Shown piece after piece: positions 32,997 to 46,300 of a stretch of 64,000 nt of DNA. The notes beneath the pieces are model-generated. The model was given only the letters and a program-made list of their open reading frames with translations, had not been told where the DNA came from and made no database searches. Position numbers and translations under genes: made by a program. Position 1 is the first letter of the stretch. Every line of letters begins with the position of its first letter. This stretch comes from Alligator mississippiensis (lineage: Eukaryota; Chordata; Crocodylia; Alligatoridae): NCBI RefSeq assembly GCF_030867095.1, contig NC_081824.1:144179433-144243432 (forward strand), read 5' to 3'.

Positions 32997-33157
32997 CTGG
33001 TTTTCAGATATTCTTGCTTGTCTTGCTGTGCCTCTTAATCAGCCTACTGGAAAGGACTAGGATTCCTTTGGGAGCCAGTTATTTTTTGGGAAATTATTCA
33101 GTATTTAAAAATATTTTCTGCTTTGAAATGTGACACCTCATTCTGTATGTTTTACAC

Positions 33158-33553
33158 TAGTGGTGGCCAACTTTTTTGGCAAGCATGCCATAAATACAAA
33201 ATATGAGATAGTGCCCCTCTAATCATCACTCATCAGCCACTGTTGTCACCTAGTGCCACAGAATCCCATTGCCACAACAAGGACGTGGCAGTGCGGAACT
33301 TGGAGGCATTACCCTTCAGCTCCCAAGGGACCAAACCCTTAACTGACATTGACCTCCTACCTCCTGTCCCCTTCCCAACTGCGGCTCCAATCCCTGCCCC
33401 TTTCCCAGCTGCTGCTCCACTCCCTTCCCTCTCCTTGCTTCCCTAACTCCCATCACTGGTGCCCCCTTTAACTTGGCCCCTGGGGCTCACATGCCAAACA
33501 CATTGACTGCCCATGCCACTTGTGGCATATGTGCCGTGTGTTGGCCACCACTG
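33158..33553. mobile_element. non-autonomous hAT-like element, 396 bp
   Basis: The ends tagtggtggccaac and gtgttggccaccactg are inverted repeats. Flanks ttttacac (33150-33157) and ttttagac (33554-33561) match at seven of eight. Confidence 0.8.
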
Positions 33554-34194
33554 TTTTAGACTGTCTTTAGAAACTGGTTGAAGTCAGTGTGAATTAATGT
33601 TAGTTAGTCCTTTTTATGTTTCTATTGTGTATATATATATTCTTCTTTCTCATTATCTGTAAAGCAATATAGCAAAAGTTGAGTACTTAAGACTGTAAGA
33701 TCTCTTGGGCAGGAATCCTTTTTTTGTTCTGAATGGGGTCTTGGTTCATGACTGAGGGTCCTAGGTAGTGTTACTACTAGTACTAGAACTACTGCTAATG
33801 AAGGATTATTGCTTAGTTCAGTAGGAGTTTACAACATGTTATGAATGTAAGTTCAGGCCAATACTTTGATGTTTGTTGGATGTGTTATTTTCTATGTCGC
33901 TTAAAATACTAGTAATTACTGTTGATTTATATAACATTATTCTGTTTATTCATGTGCATCGGCTTACTACAGCTGCTGTAGTATACATAATTAGCTAAAA
34001 AGGAAGCATAGGGTTTGAAAATGGAAATTTCTGATCACTATCTTCAGTAGAAAAAAACTTTTCGGGAGGTGTCCTGGTGTCTCCTTAGCTGGTCCCATAG
34101 ATTTACAATGATTTTGGAGGGTCTATTAGAAGCAAAGGTATGTGTGCAACAAAAAAGTATTTGGGTCCAAGCTGTTTGTAGCTTTGAGTCCATC

Positions 34195-34270
34195 TCCATT
34201 GCTCTTTCACTTTCTCCATCTATAAAATAAGAACGATAATCTTTCTGATTTGCAATTGTGAAACTTCAGC
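34195..34270 (+). repeat. MIR-like SINE fragment
   Basis: The segment tttctccatctataaaataa, then gaacgataatcttt, resembles the MIR 3' region (CATCTGTAAAATGGGGATAA). The match is weak. Confidence 0.35.
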
Positions 34271-34795
34271 ACAGTTTTCAGGTGTCTGTTATTAGGTTCC
34301 TAACTGTATATTTAAGCACTTTATTTAAATTTACCTGACTTTCAGATGTCTGAACACATAAGGCTAGATCCCATTCTAGATGTTAAGCATCTTCTAAGTG
34401 GCACTTAGATGTCTCCGTAATCCTGTTCCATTCTGATGTGGAATAGGAAAGCCTTGAAAAGCCTTTAACATATGTAATTTTGTAATGTGTCTTCTTTGCC
34501 TTAAGACTAGGGTCCCAAAAAATGGCAAGAAGGAGGATGCATCTACTTTTTGTGTTTATGTTTTTTTAGGGACTTGAGCTGCACAGGATCTGACTTCAGT
34601 GTCATTTTTAGAGATGTGCATGTTCTGAGAAATTTGAATGTAAGTTTGAATTTAGGAGCTTGATTTTATGCATCCCCCTTTGGAAATCACTTAGATGGAT
34701 GAGATTATTTGGTCAGATCTTTTTATTTAATTCACAACCATATCAACCTTTTGTTGTGGTGTTGTAGCCATTGTGGTTTAGGAATTATGTAAGAA

Positions 34796-35070
34796 GCAAG
34801 GATTTCTTAGGTTTATATCTTTTACTGGACAATCTGCATAGTTGGGATAGAGTTAGAAAAGCTTCTGAATGCAAAACATTCTTCATCAGGTCTGAGCAGC
34901 AAGAGCAAACACAACACAATAATTTTTCTCCTGTGCTCCTTACAGTTGCTTACAGCTGTCATTGCTCAGACCTGATGAAGAATGTCTTACATTGAAAAGT
35001 TTGCCTAACTCTAGCTCAACTATGCAGTTGGTCCAATAAAACATATCACCCTAAGAAATCCTTGCCTCTT
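34796..35070. mobile_element. paired inverted arms of a Penelope-like family
   Basis: The left arm (about 34796-34890, gcaaggatttcttagg onward) and right arm (about 34965-35068, cctgatgaagaatg to aaatccttgcc) are inverted copies separated by about 75 bases. The layout parallels the better-preserved element at 13363-14220, with almost no interior. Confidence 0.55.
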
Positions 35071-35469
35071 GCAATATCAGTTATTAACATTCCTTTAAGT
35101 TAAAACAGCTCAATATATGCAAAATCCAAAACACAGCAGCATGAGACTTTTCTAAATGTTTTGTACTTCCGTGTCTGTTGTTGCCAGCAAAGGTGTTCTG
35201 TACAAACAGGTTTAATTTCTCTAACCTGCCTCTCCCTTTCTAACTGAATCAGTCATTTGTGACACTACAACTGCTTTCTTGATGGGAGTGAGTAGAGGCA
35301 CTGTATAGGACTGAGGCCACAGAAAGAAAGTTTCTTACCTATGCAACCATTTATATAACCAGCAACAATGATCAATTGAATACAAAAAAGTACATAATAA
35401 ATAGAGTTTCTAGGGGCGGGCTCCTAACTGAACTTAAAATTTAAGCCCATGCCTGCTGTTTAGCTTAAG

Positions 35470-35960
35470 GGTGGCCAGTGGTTGCTAAAGCCTGAGAGAT
35501 AATGCCATGCATCTAAATCCTCATACATTCTGCTTAGTGCCTCCCTTCCTGTCTCGTTGTTCAGGCTTTCCCAATCCTCCCCTTTCTGCTTCTGGCTCCT
35601 TGTTTTCCTCTGTTTTTTTATCAGTTCCAGTTCCATTTTCCACCTTATCCCCTCATCTGTCACTTTCCACTTTTTGATCTCCATTTACATTTCCTTTCCT
35701 ACCTATTTTTCCCATCCCTATGGGTTCCCAGTCCCAGTATCCTTTCCTGAGCTTCTTGTCTGTTCTTCATGCCTTTAACTTCTTGTTGCAGATTCCCTCT
35801 TTTCTTTTGCTGGCATCCTGTCCCAGTCTTCCGTCATGCTCCCTGTCCCAGGCTTTCCTCTCCCCCTCTTTTCTCAGTCTCTTAAATTCATTCTGGTCCC
35901 ATCTGTATTTGAGTCAGACAGCTTTCTCTTCTACACTGCCTAGCCAGTACCAGTGAGCCA
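35470..35960 (+). repeat. pyrimidine-rich degenerate repeat tract
   Basis: The plus strand is C/T-rich with recurring cttcctgtcccag-like phrases. Frames on both strands are low complexity. There is no coding evidence. Confidence 0.4.
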
Positions 35961-36700
35961 TGGAGAAAACAGGGGAGACAGATTCCCTACTTCATCCTAG
36001 CCCAGAGCAGCTATTACAGGGAAAGTTCAAACTTCACCCTTATATCTTTTGGCTGGAGGGAATATACTCAGTTACTCTTTGGGAATGACGTATATACATT
36101 TATGTCAGTTCTAGAAACTGAGAGAGGCTCAAGCATGTTCAGTATGTAAGAGGAATTTAACTGTTTAAATTTAAGAAATCTTTAACAAGCAGGGACAAAC
36201 AGATTTTTCAGAGGCTTATAAATTGACAAAATTGGCATGGATTTTCACAGGAATAGCAAAATGTACATCCCTGATACTAAGGCCACCCCATTGCCAAATT
36301 TAAAATCTCTACTTCAAATACTGGGATTCCCAGAATTATGAAAATGATTGCAGATTTTTAACATGGCAAAGATAAGGTATTTCCACTCTCATCTTGCTTG
36401 GAAAAACAGCTATACATTTTGTGGCTGAATTTATGTTTTTAATTTCAATCTGAGGCAGACACCTGGCATAGAAACTTTTCAGCCCATGTATTCCAGTTTT
36501 GGTGTCAATATAAAGCAACTGAAAACTTAATGGGAAATACTGAGCAACCATAGTAAGAGGCAGTGTTACGAGCCTTGCCTAAAATATTATTCCCCAAATA
36601 GTGCTGCTTTATTTAGAGAAAGGAGAGCTGAAAAGTCCTTAAGGTTTAGTAGAAAATTAGATATTACTGTGACTTTTTGTTTGTTTTGTTTTGTTTACAG

Positions 36701-37301
36701 TTCTTGTGGACAGAAGATCCTTAGCTTCCAGTTTGAAAAAAAAAATCTATGATTTAAATAGATCATATATATATGGAGGCAATGTCTAGGACATACTGCA
36801 GTCATTGCTTCAGCACTACATGCTTGTTTTCTGTTGCATTTATTTTGTATCCATAACATGGATTTCAGAGAGCCAGACATGGAAGCAGATGCTCTGAAGG
36901 ACAAGATCTATATGTCTCAGTGGACTGATCCAGCAAAGCCAGTGCCATCTCCTAACAAGATAATTGAGAAGGCCATGCCGCCTTTGTTGCCGGGCTGGAG
37001 GAACATCACGAGTGAGTCATTCAGAGAGCAGTTTGCACCCTTATACTATTCACCAGACAGCAGTATGATAGGCAGCAGAGGCAGCTCATCAAATAATGTG
37101 CACCATAACCAAGATTTTCAGGATACAAGACAGTTAAATTATTTGGCCAACTCTATTCTTTTTCCTCACTTGTTGGCATCCAGTTCATCTCAGACTAGCA
37201 AAACTAATGACAACTTGGAACCGCTCAGTCCACCTCCTCCACCAACTGCTCATGCACCTCAGACAAGTCAGGAAACTGTATGCTACAGAAATATAGAACA
37301 G
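36701..37301 (+). CDS. TCP10-like first coding exon (5'UTR to 36857, ATG 36858)
   Basis: A strong acceptor (gttttgtttacag) ends at 36700, and the donor cag/gtcagt follows 37301 in phase 0. ATG 36858 opens [20 protein letters not shown]. The exon continues Ser/Asn-rich to [11 protein letters not shown] and ends NIEQ. Short upstream ATG frames exist in the UTR. Confidence 0.75.
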
Positions 37302-40300
37302 GTCAGTTTGCCTGCAATGGCATTTTTGATTAAATATACATCTGTTAACATCTACACATTATTTTCAGGTGGAAGTGGTCTAGAAGCTTTTTAATTGGTC
37401 TGTATCTGAAAGGCTTTCATAGCAAATGCCAAGAAATGGAACAGAATCTCATGTCAGATTTTGCTGTTTTAAACTGACCATGCAGTAAAATATTACTTCA
37501 TTATGATGATGTAAAGTAACCAGTTCCCTTTTCCTGGAACAAATCTGTTAGTTTAGCCTCTTGTTCTTCTAGGTTTGATGTTATTCCTATTTGTGTCTCT
37601 TTGGGGGAAAAAAAATTCCATGCTTTGGTATCACAACAACACCTGTCTGACTGTTGCCTGAAAAGCCAAAGGTTAAGAGTCTTCTGAGAGTAAACTATTT
37701 TTCTTTTTTTCCTCCTAAATCTTCCTATGCCTTTCTCTTCCTCTCTCTTTCTCCTCCTCTCTCTTTTTCTCTCCCTCAGTTCTGCGCAGGAAGGAAGTAA
37801 AACCTCTTGTTTCTGGGATAGAAGAGTAGCGTTTATTCTGTTTTGCAGTGCTTGATGCTGGAGTTGTGACGCTCACAGTTGAAAGCCCTGAGATTTTAGG
37901 AGCATTCTGAATGTCTCCTCCCCCTTCCAAAGAACAGAGTGAACAGGAGCAGGTAATGTTTGAGTGATGTAGCTGTAATGACCCAGGAATTAGAGAGGCA
38001 ACAATTTTTGTGGGTGCTATTTTTTTATTGGACCAACTGCATGGTTGGGATGAAGTTAGACAAATTTTCAAATGCAAGGCATTCTTCATCAGGTCTGAGG
38101 GAAGAAGCAGGCACCATGAATTTAGGGCTTCTTTGTGCAAAAATGCATCTGCATTGTAGCATCTGTCGCTCTGAATTACAGTTCTGTCTCAAAAATGTTA
38201 AGTTTATATTGTCAGATTGTAAAAATTGCAGGTGGACATCAATGTTTAAGGAAAAAAATAAGTGAGAATACTTTCAGGATCAAAAGTTTTTCCTTGTGTT
38301 AGGTTATTGCTGGTGAAATAATTTAAATAACTACTTTTCAGCATGTATGTTATTAATTTACATTTAAAATTTTATTCAACAGTGGAAATAAGCAGGCAGT
38401 TTCACTTTCTGATTCTTATCCTCTTAACAAACAGCAGTTTTATTTGAGCTTTGACACTAATAAAAGAGTGTTTTAAACCCAGATATTTTCTCTGGACCTC
38501 CTTTTTTAAAAACAAAACAAACCAAAATGGAAACACTGAGAACTAGGATTCTTTCCTGTTAAAAATCACAGGTGAGCATATTTTGATACTGTCTCTTGGT
38601 GCTGTTCACAGAGCCCAAGGCAGCAAGAACAGGTGATGAAGCAGCAGATGGAGCAGCTGCAAAGGCTGGTGACCGAGCAGCAGAAAATCATTACATACTA
38701 CAACCCAGGTACTACAGAGAGTTGCTTAAAATTGCACATGACAGCTGTTCCCAGGCTCTCAGTGAAATCCTCTGATTTTCAGAACAGGTGCCAGCAAGGA
38801 TGATGATTTTTTAGTGGTTTGGAAGGAGTAAGAAACAGGAGGCTGCTTATCTGTTAGTTGTATTAAAATATTTTATTTCCACCACTAAAAGATCATTCAG
38901 AAACCTTTTTTTCTTTTTTTACAAAAACTCCATGTGTAAAAGTCCATTTGTGTTTAATAATAGAAACCTGTGCATGTATACCTGCTGACATCTAGATTAT
39001 ACTACATTTGGAAGTATTAAGTTTAATGGCATCATAAAAATATAAAATATCATCGTTGCATTCCTGTATCACAACTAAAAGATGGGAAAAGGGAAGGAAA
39101 TAAACAAGCAATATTTTTAGAAATGGACTTTCTGATATTGTGGCTCAGTATCTTTCCACAATGCAACACAGCTTCCTGCATGCCTTCATCCTTGGTGAGA
39201 GTGTACCCCAAAAATGTCATCAGTCAAGCAAATAAACAAAAAGGAGGCTTCTACCCCTGTGCTTTGACTGTGACTATAAGATTTCCTCTGTGACTTTGGA
39301 ACTGCCTCAGTTCCATAGTGTAATGGGATACGGATTTGTTGGTAGGGGAAACAGCTGGAATCCTCCCCGCTCCGCAAGAATGCAGTATGGTTTTGCAAGA
39401 GCTCAATATATGGCAAAAAGCAGGGGGCAACTAGAAAAGGAACTGTAGGAAGGTAGAATGATCCTTTGACTGCTGCACTTTTAAGGTGTACCACTAGGAG
39501 AGAACAGCTGTACTTTATGGATAGGATTTCTTTATAGCAACCCTTTGGGCAGATGTTACCTGGGATATTTATCACATTGGCACGTTTCTCTGGCACCCTG
39601 GCCTTTCCTGTCTACTTTTTGGGCTTCACAGCCCAGTTTGTAGGTTAGAAACTTTGTTTTGCTGAGATCCCTTGAGGAGACCCTTTCCACTGCTGGTATA
39701 AGCGGTGGGGGAAAATATTATTTGGGGTGGCTGAGCCCTGCCTCTCCCTCCTGTAGGGCTGTTGGTGCTGTACGCGGTGGTGGAGGAGTGACTACGTGCC
39801 AAGCAGCGCTGGGCACTGTGGGATAGCAGTGCTGTGGTGCTGATGCTGTGGCCGGCTGCCACAAAAACTTTGGAGGGCCCCCGTTAGCCCCAGCCTTCTG
39901 CCACCTATGACTGCTGGAGGTATCAGCCCTAGAATATTCCATCACATACACATACACAAGAGTTAAATATAGCCTCATGGATTCACAAAAGTAGCATTTC
40001 ATAATCAAAAGTGCAAACCCACTCTCATTCCTACTATCCTGTGTATGGAAAGCCTTCTTGGCAAAACAATCAAGTCCTCTTTGTCATCCCAGTAAACAAA
40101 TAGTGCCACAAATGTATGGCAGAGAACAGAACTTTGCTGGTTTGAACAGAATTATTCAGTCAGAATTTGAGTTTTAATCAACCAGGAAGGAGCATCTACT
40201 TCTAAAGGATAAGTGCTATTTTAGGTAGAGTTAAACATAAGAAAAACATTTTAACTTATTGAGAATTTGCCTTCTGTCTGTATTGAATCTTTAAACTGAT

Positions 40301-43300
40301 CTAGAATTGAATCCTATTCCTACTACAGCCAATGGGAGTTTATTTTTAACTTCTGGAGAAGCAAAAGATGACCCTATATTTGTTGTAAAAAGAAACACAT
40401 TTTTCACTGGCATTTTTTTCCACTAGTCATCTAAGTCAGTGGAGCTATACCAATATTCACCACCTAAAGCTGTGGCCATTTGCACTGAGCCTACTTACAT
40501 AGCTAATTACAATTATTGCTTCATGAAATGAAAGGATTTAGAATAGCAGAATTAAACAGCAAATCAGAGTTTATAATGGAAATGCTGACAAACTGTTAAT
40601 GGCAATCTACCCACAGTGTAGGATGTGCAAACAAAAAAAAATCTTTCAAACCTGTTGCATATATTGAAGTTTAACAGAATGTTTCCCCTGGCTTCAGGTT
40701 TCAGAATCTTTGGAAATATCAAGACTCTGGGGCTCTGCTTCATTTCTTTTCAGCCTAATCGAATGAATGAACTTGTTGTAGGAATGTTGAAAGGTTGGGC
40801 TTGAGAAACAGTACACAATTGGGTCTATTGCACTGTTGAGGTAGCTCCAGCAGACAGTAACATCAGTTACATGAACAGCGACATGAAAAGCTGCACAGTT
40901 CTCAGAGCTCTGGAGGATGTATGTCAGCATTCTGCCCAGCATACTGGGCAAGAAACAGACTCCAAACACCACCACTACTGTGATCACTAACAGCTTGGCT
41001 TTCTGTAGCCTCGGTTGCTTTTTTGTGCCTTGGCGGCTCTTCCTGAGCTTCTTGATGATGCCAGTTGTACAAAACAAAATAAGGCTAAAAGGAATCAGCA
41101 ACTTCAAAAAAAATATCACATCATGCCCAATAGTATGGAAGTTGGTCTCTCCATGTAGGCTGAAACTGCGACACTTGACGTTTTGGTGTTGGGGTGAAAA
41201 TAGGATCTCAACAGTCAATCCCATTGCAAGAAACCAAACCAAGGAAGCAATGACTTTGACAGTCTTGGTTGTGAAAAACCTGAGATTATTGTTAGGGTGC
41301 ACCACCCTGATATAGCGTTCTACAGCCATGGCTGTGAGGAATGCAATGGAGACAGCCTGGGAAAGAGATAGCACAAAGAGCACTACTCTACACAGTGTGT
41401 CTTTAAAATCCCATGCCATGTGCGTCACAAAAAAGATCAGTCGAAGTGGCAGGCAGATGTTCAGCAAGATGTCTGCGATCACCAAATTTAGCAAATAGAT
41501 GACATGTGGCTTCCAAATTTTCAGGCGGAAGAAGAAGATCCACAAAGCAATAGCATTATTTGTTATTCCCATCCCGAATTCCAAACTTAGCAAGATGCTC
41601 ACTGCTGTTTCCATAGCTTTGTCAGGAACAGAGCAGTTTGCCATTTTCTGCTGGTCCTTTAAAAGGACTTGAATGTGTAAGTAATGAAACCCCTCTGGAT
41701 CCTGTTGCAACTTATACTGCAAGAAAAAGAGGGTTTTCCCCCTGGCACTATAATCACTTCTGCATTTCTCAAAAAAGGAAGTACACACTTGGCACCATGA
41801 ATTCAAAAGCAGACCAATTATAGAAGCATCAGGAAATGTATTCAGAGTTATGTTTATCTACGTATGCATAAAGTATGTGTATACCTAATGTATAAAACAA
41901 CACAGAATGATTTCCTAAAAATGAAATTTTGGCCTGAACCAGCATTTCCTGTAGGCCCTGAGCACTCCTAGCTCTCCTTGGAGGCAGTGAAAATTAAGGA
42001 TGCTCAGGTCCTTGAATAATATGATATGATAATGCTTTAAAGATGCAAAACACCATGGAAATGCTAAGCATTATTATTTATCATGATCCAAGCAGTCATT
42101 GACATGTTGCCACATGCTTTAGGAAAAAGAAAATACAAGGATTTTTGGAAAAATATCCAAAGGAGATAGAGGATGGTTAGATCTTAATGTCAATCATTGG
42201 CTACAAAAGGACTAATATCCAAGTTCACATGCTTAGAAATCTGGAGAGTGCTACTGGCATTCTTGCTGATGCTGCAGTAAGCAACAATAATTGCACTTCA
42301 GTTGCCAGAGAATGAAATTGATCATGCGGTAATGTAATTACTCCAAGCTGCACTGAAGCATCAGTCAGTAGCTTTCATTGTTTGCTGTTGTGCTTGCACA
42401 CTACCAGGCACTTATTTGAATAATGACTAGACCCTATATATATGGATCAGGGTGCATGTGTGTGTATATACATTTCTTACACATACACACACAAACCATA
42501 TACATGGGCAAGCATGAAGATTTTTTTTCAGTCTTATGACCACAGAATGATGTTTTGAATCCTTCCATTGGTGGATCAGCCTGAAATTACACCAGTAGGG
42601 CAGCATGGCATATCTTCCATCCCACACAGACACAGTCTATATATTGAATTGCATGCTTGTAGAAAGAGCCATTTTGATAACACTGGAAGCTGAAATGCCT
42701 CTTTTAACTCATACACTATCTGTTACATGCAACAGCAATATGTCATCTGATCACTCTGCCTCCATCACTGTGCTACCTGACCTATGAGGATAAGCTCAAA
42801 GGGCAAAGAGGTACTTCAGTTCTGGTCTCAGCCATTCAGTTTTTACCGCATGTAGATTTCAATTGATGATGCTACAGGCCAGGCTGTAAGTGACATACTG
42901 TGGGCCTTCTGCTTGGAGCCTTCTGGTTCTCCTCAATAACAGATTGGTTTTAACTGCATCAGTTTCCTGAAAGTCACTGAGTCATGTAGCTAAAACCCTG
43001 GATATCTGCAAGTGACTCTTGTACGTGAATGACTTGAATGACCTTAATGAAGATTTCAACACAATTGAACAGAAAGTAACTAGCCACTTGGCCAGATGTT
43101 ATACCTAATTCTACTATGGAAAGATGCAAGCTGAACATATACAATTTTAACTCATCTCAGGGGAAACTCATTTTAAAATGATAACTTGTGAAAAGTAAAC
43201 CATGTACCAAGCAAAGAGCATTTTGATAAAAACTCACTTTCACTAACAGAAACTGTGATATACTGTGACTTTTTCTATTAAGTCTTAGTTTTCAGAAAAA

Positions 43301-46300
43301 CAGAGTCCAGATTTTCAAAATAAGGGACATCTAATTACTTTTTGTCTTGTTGGTTGTCTTCTTCACTAAAAAGAAAGAAAGAAACAAAAATCCCAATTCT
43401 CCTTCCCTCTCTAACCTGCCTTTTTTGTAATTTGACATGACTCAAATGCATATATCAAACAGAAGAAAGGCAGACTAGATGAAAGTACTTTAAAGTGTTT
43501 GGATCATAAGTGTTTGGATCATCAAGTACACATATGTGTTTGGATCATTGTACACAATCAACAGTCATCAATGACTCAATTTCTAGTTGGGAGGAGGTAT
43601 CAAGTGGGCTTCACCAGGGGCCTGTTCTGGGTCTGGTATTATTTAATATCATCATTAATAATGTGGATGATGGAATTGAGTGCACATTTAGCAAATTTGA
43701 GGACAAGACTAAGTTGGGTGGAGTTGCAGATACTCCAGAGAGTAGGACTAGGATCCAAAAATCCTGAATAGATGGAGAAATGGTCTATAATCAATCTTAT
43801 GAGATTGCAGAATAACTGCATGGACAAATACAGACTGGGGAATGACTGGCCAGGCTGCACTACCGCAGAGAAGGACATGGGGGTTACAGTGGACCATGAG
43901 CTGAATATAAGCCAACAGCATGCTCGTGTTGCAAAAAAACCCAGCAGCATCCTTCGTCATTTTCACAGGAGTGTCACTTGCAAATCAGGGGAAGTGATTC
44001 TGCTTTATAGAACTGGTGAGGCCCCACCTGGAGTACTGTTTCCAGATTTGGAGCCCACACTTCAAGCAGGATATGAACAATTTGGAAAGAGTCCAGTTCA
44101 GAGCAACAAAAATGATTAGGGGCCTGGCTGGCAAAACTTATGAGGAAAGGCTGAAAGAGCTAGGGTTATTTAGTCTGGAGAAGAGAAGACTGAGGGGGGA
44201 TTTGATAACAGACTTCAAATACTTGAAGAACAATTATAGAGAGGATGGAGATAGGCTTTTCTCTGTGGCTTTAGGGAACAGGACTAGGAGCAGTGGCCTA
44301 AAGCTACAGCAGGAGATATTTAGGTTGGAGATTAGGAGGAACATTTTGACCATGAGGGTAGTCAAGCATTGGAGCAGGCTACATAGATAAATTGTGGAAT
44401 CTCCATCGCTGGAAGTTTTCACAAGCAATTTAGACAAACGCTTGGCTGGAATGGTTTAGTCAGGGGTGCACCTGACTTGAGACGGACTAGACTAGACGAC
44501 CTTGTGAAGTCCCTTTTAGCCCTACTTTCCTATGATCTTACGACTAATATGTCAGCTTTCCCAAGATGAAAATACAATGAAAGAAAGAAAGGTATCTTAG
44601 TGTTACTCTAGGTTACATTCACTGAGGTCATCCCTCTTATCCTCAGCTGTGGTTGGCTTCAGTTAGATATAAAGCAGCTTTTTTTCACTTTCTCTCTCTC
44701 TCTGTTTTTTAAGTAGGGAGGTTAGCCTCCTGAATTATGCATGAATTTTACATGTTTGTTTGATATATACATCTGATACTTAAAAGTACACAGTTGGGAT
44801 CTAACAGCATATGTACATAAAAACACCTGATTTACAGGAGTTATTTGCATTAAAAGGTTATACACTTGCTGATTTGCCTGCGCAATTATGTCCCAAATCT
44901 TTCTCTCTGTTTTGAATATGTTTGTATTGCTGAGTTACATGTAACTTTTTTTAGCCAAACAAAATTGGTTTCTTCTTACATTTTGCACTTCCCTTTTATG
45001 GTAATTGAAAAGCAGTCTCATAATTTGTGGTTGTATAGCATAAACAAAACAAGAATTGGTCTAGAATTGTTAAAGGAGCCTAGAGAGATATTTCAGTGGA
45101 GCTGCTCTTGTGTTTGTTACATGTTTGCCATTGTTTGTCTCTAATTTAACCAAGGTTTTTATTTTCAGTGACCCATAGTATAAGTAGTGAGTTTCTTCTC
45201 AGTCCAGTTCATAAAAAAAACCCAAACACCACTCCAATCTCTCAGTTCTAATCCTCAAAGGAAACTTATAAAACACCTCTCAGAGTTGAGACTATGAACT
45301 TCACTTCATCAACCTTCTAGATACTAAAAATCATGGACTAAATATAGACACTGGATTTATGACACACTATAACCTTCCTGACATTTGACTCCCCAGGTAC
45401 CTCTCCACTATTTAATTGCTAAATTCATCCCCCTTCTCCCCCCCACACCTAGCCTGTCTCTCACCCACTGACTCCTCAATTTACATCTTCACTGACTGTC
45501 TTTCTTGTATGCATACCAGCCCAGCCTCTGGCTTCTTTAATTTTCATTCCATCCAGGAAGAGCACACACCAACTGCAGAGACTTCCTTAGCCCGACGAAG
45601 GGTTTTTAAACCTGAAAGCTTGCTTACATTTTTTTTCAATTATTTAAGTTGGTCTAATAAAAGATATCCGATTTACCCAAAAAACCTTGTCTGCCTGTGT
45701 TTAGTCATGTAATTCCTATTAAAGTACCATGAAAACAATGCATAGGACTTGGATGATGGTCTAACCACTAATATGATGTTCTTTACCAGTGTTTTGTGCT
45801 GGTAATAGGGGCTTTCCTGAAGACAATCTCTAGTTTTGTACATGTTATGACAGGGAGCCTTTTATGAAAAGACAAGCCAATCGCCCATCAAGAATGACCC
45901 GGGGGGGGGGGGGAGGGGAGGAGGCAGGGACAGAGTCCTGCCAGGACAGCCAATCAGAGTGTGAATAAAGCATTACAGACAGACAGACAGTCGTAGGTTT
46001 TTATAATATTAGAATATCTGCTCTGGAACTTGCTTCGCCAGTGGACTGAGAGTACCTTATTTACCCTTTGGAGCCTGTGGCAAGACCTATTAAGCTAGGC
46101 TTTTGCTTGATGAGATAGTTGAAAAGGGATGGAGAACAACTGCATTTCTTGTTCTTGAGAGTCATTTATTAGTTCCCTTTAAGTGAGATTGTGCTAATGA
46201 GGTGATATCTCATTCTATGCAAATGTATTTTCTTGCAAGAGAGATGGATCCTTTAAACTTATAGCTAGTTTAGTTACGCTTTCATCCCTATGGTGCTTGA

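Noticed and set aside
36834-36857. Start of the TCP10-like frame at 36834
   Set aside because: That codon is TTG; the first ATG in frame is 36858, with a good Kozak context.
41645-41806. N-terminal 54-codon extension of the GPR31 frame
   Set aside because: It does not resemble receptor N-termini; the downstream ATG aligns with human GPR31 and its glycosylation site.
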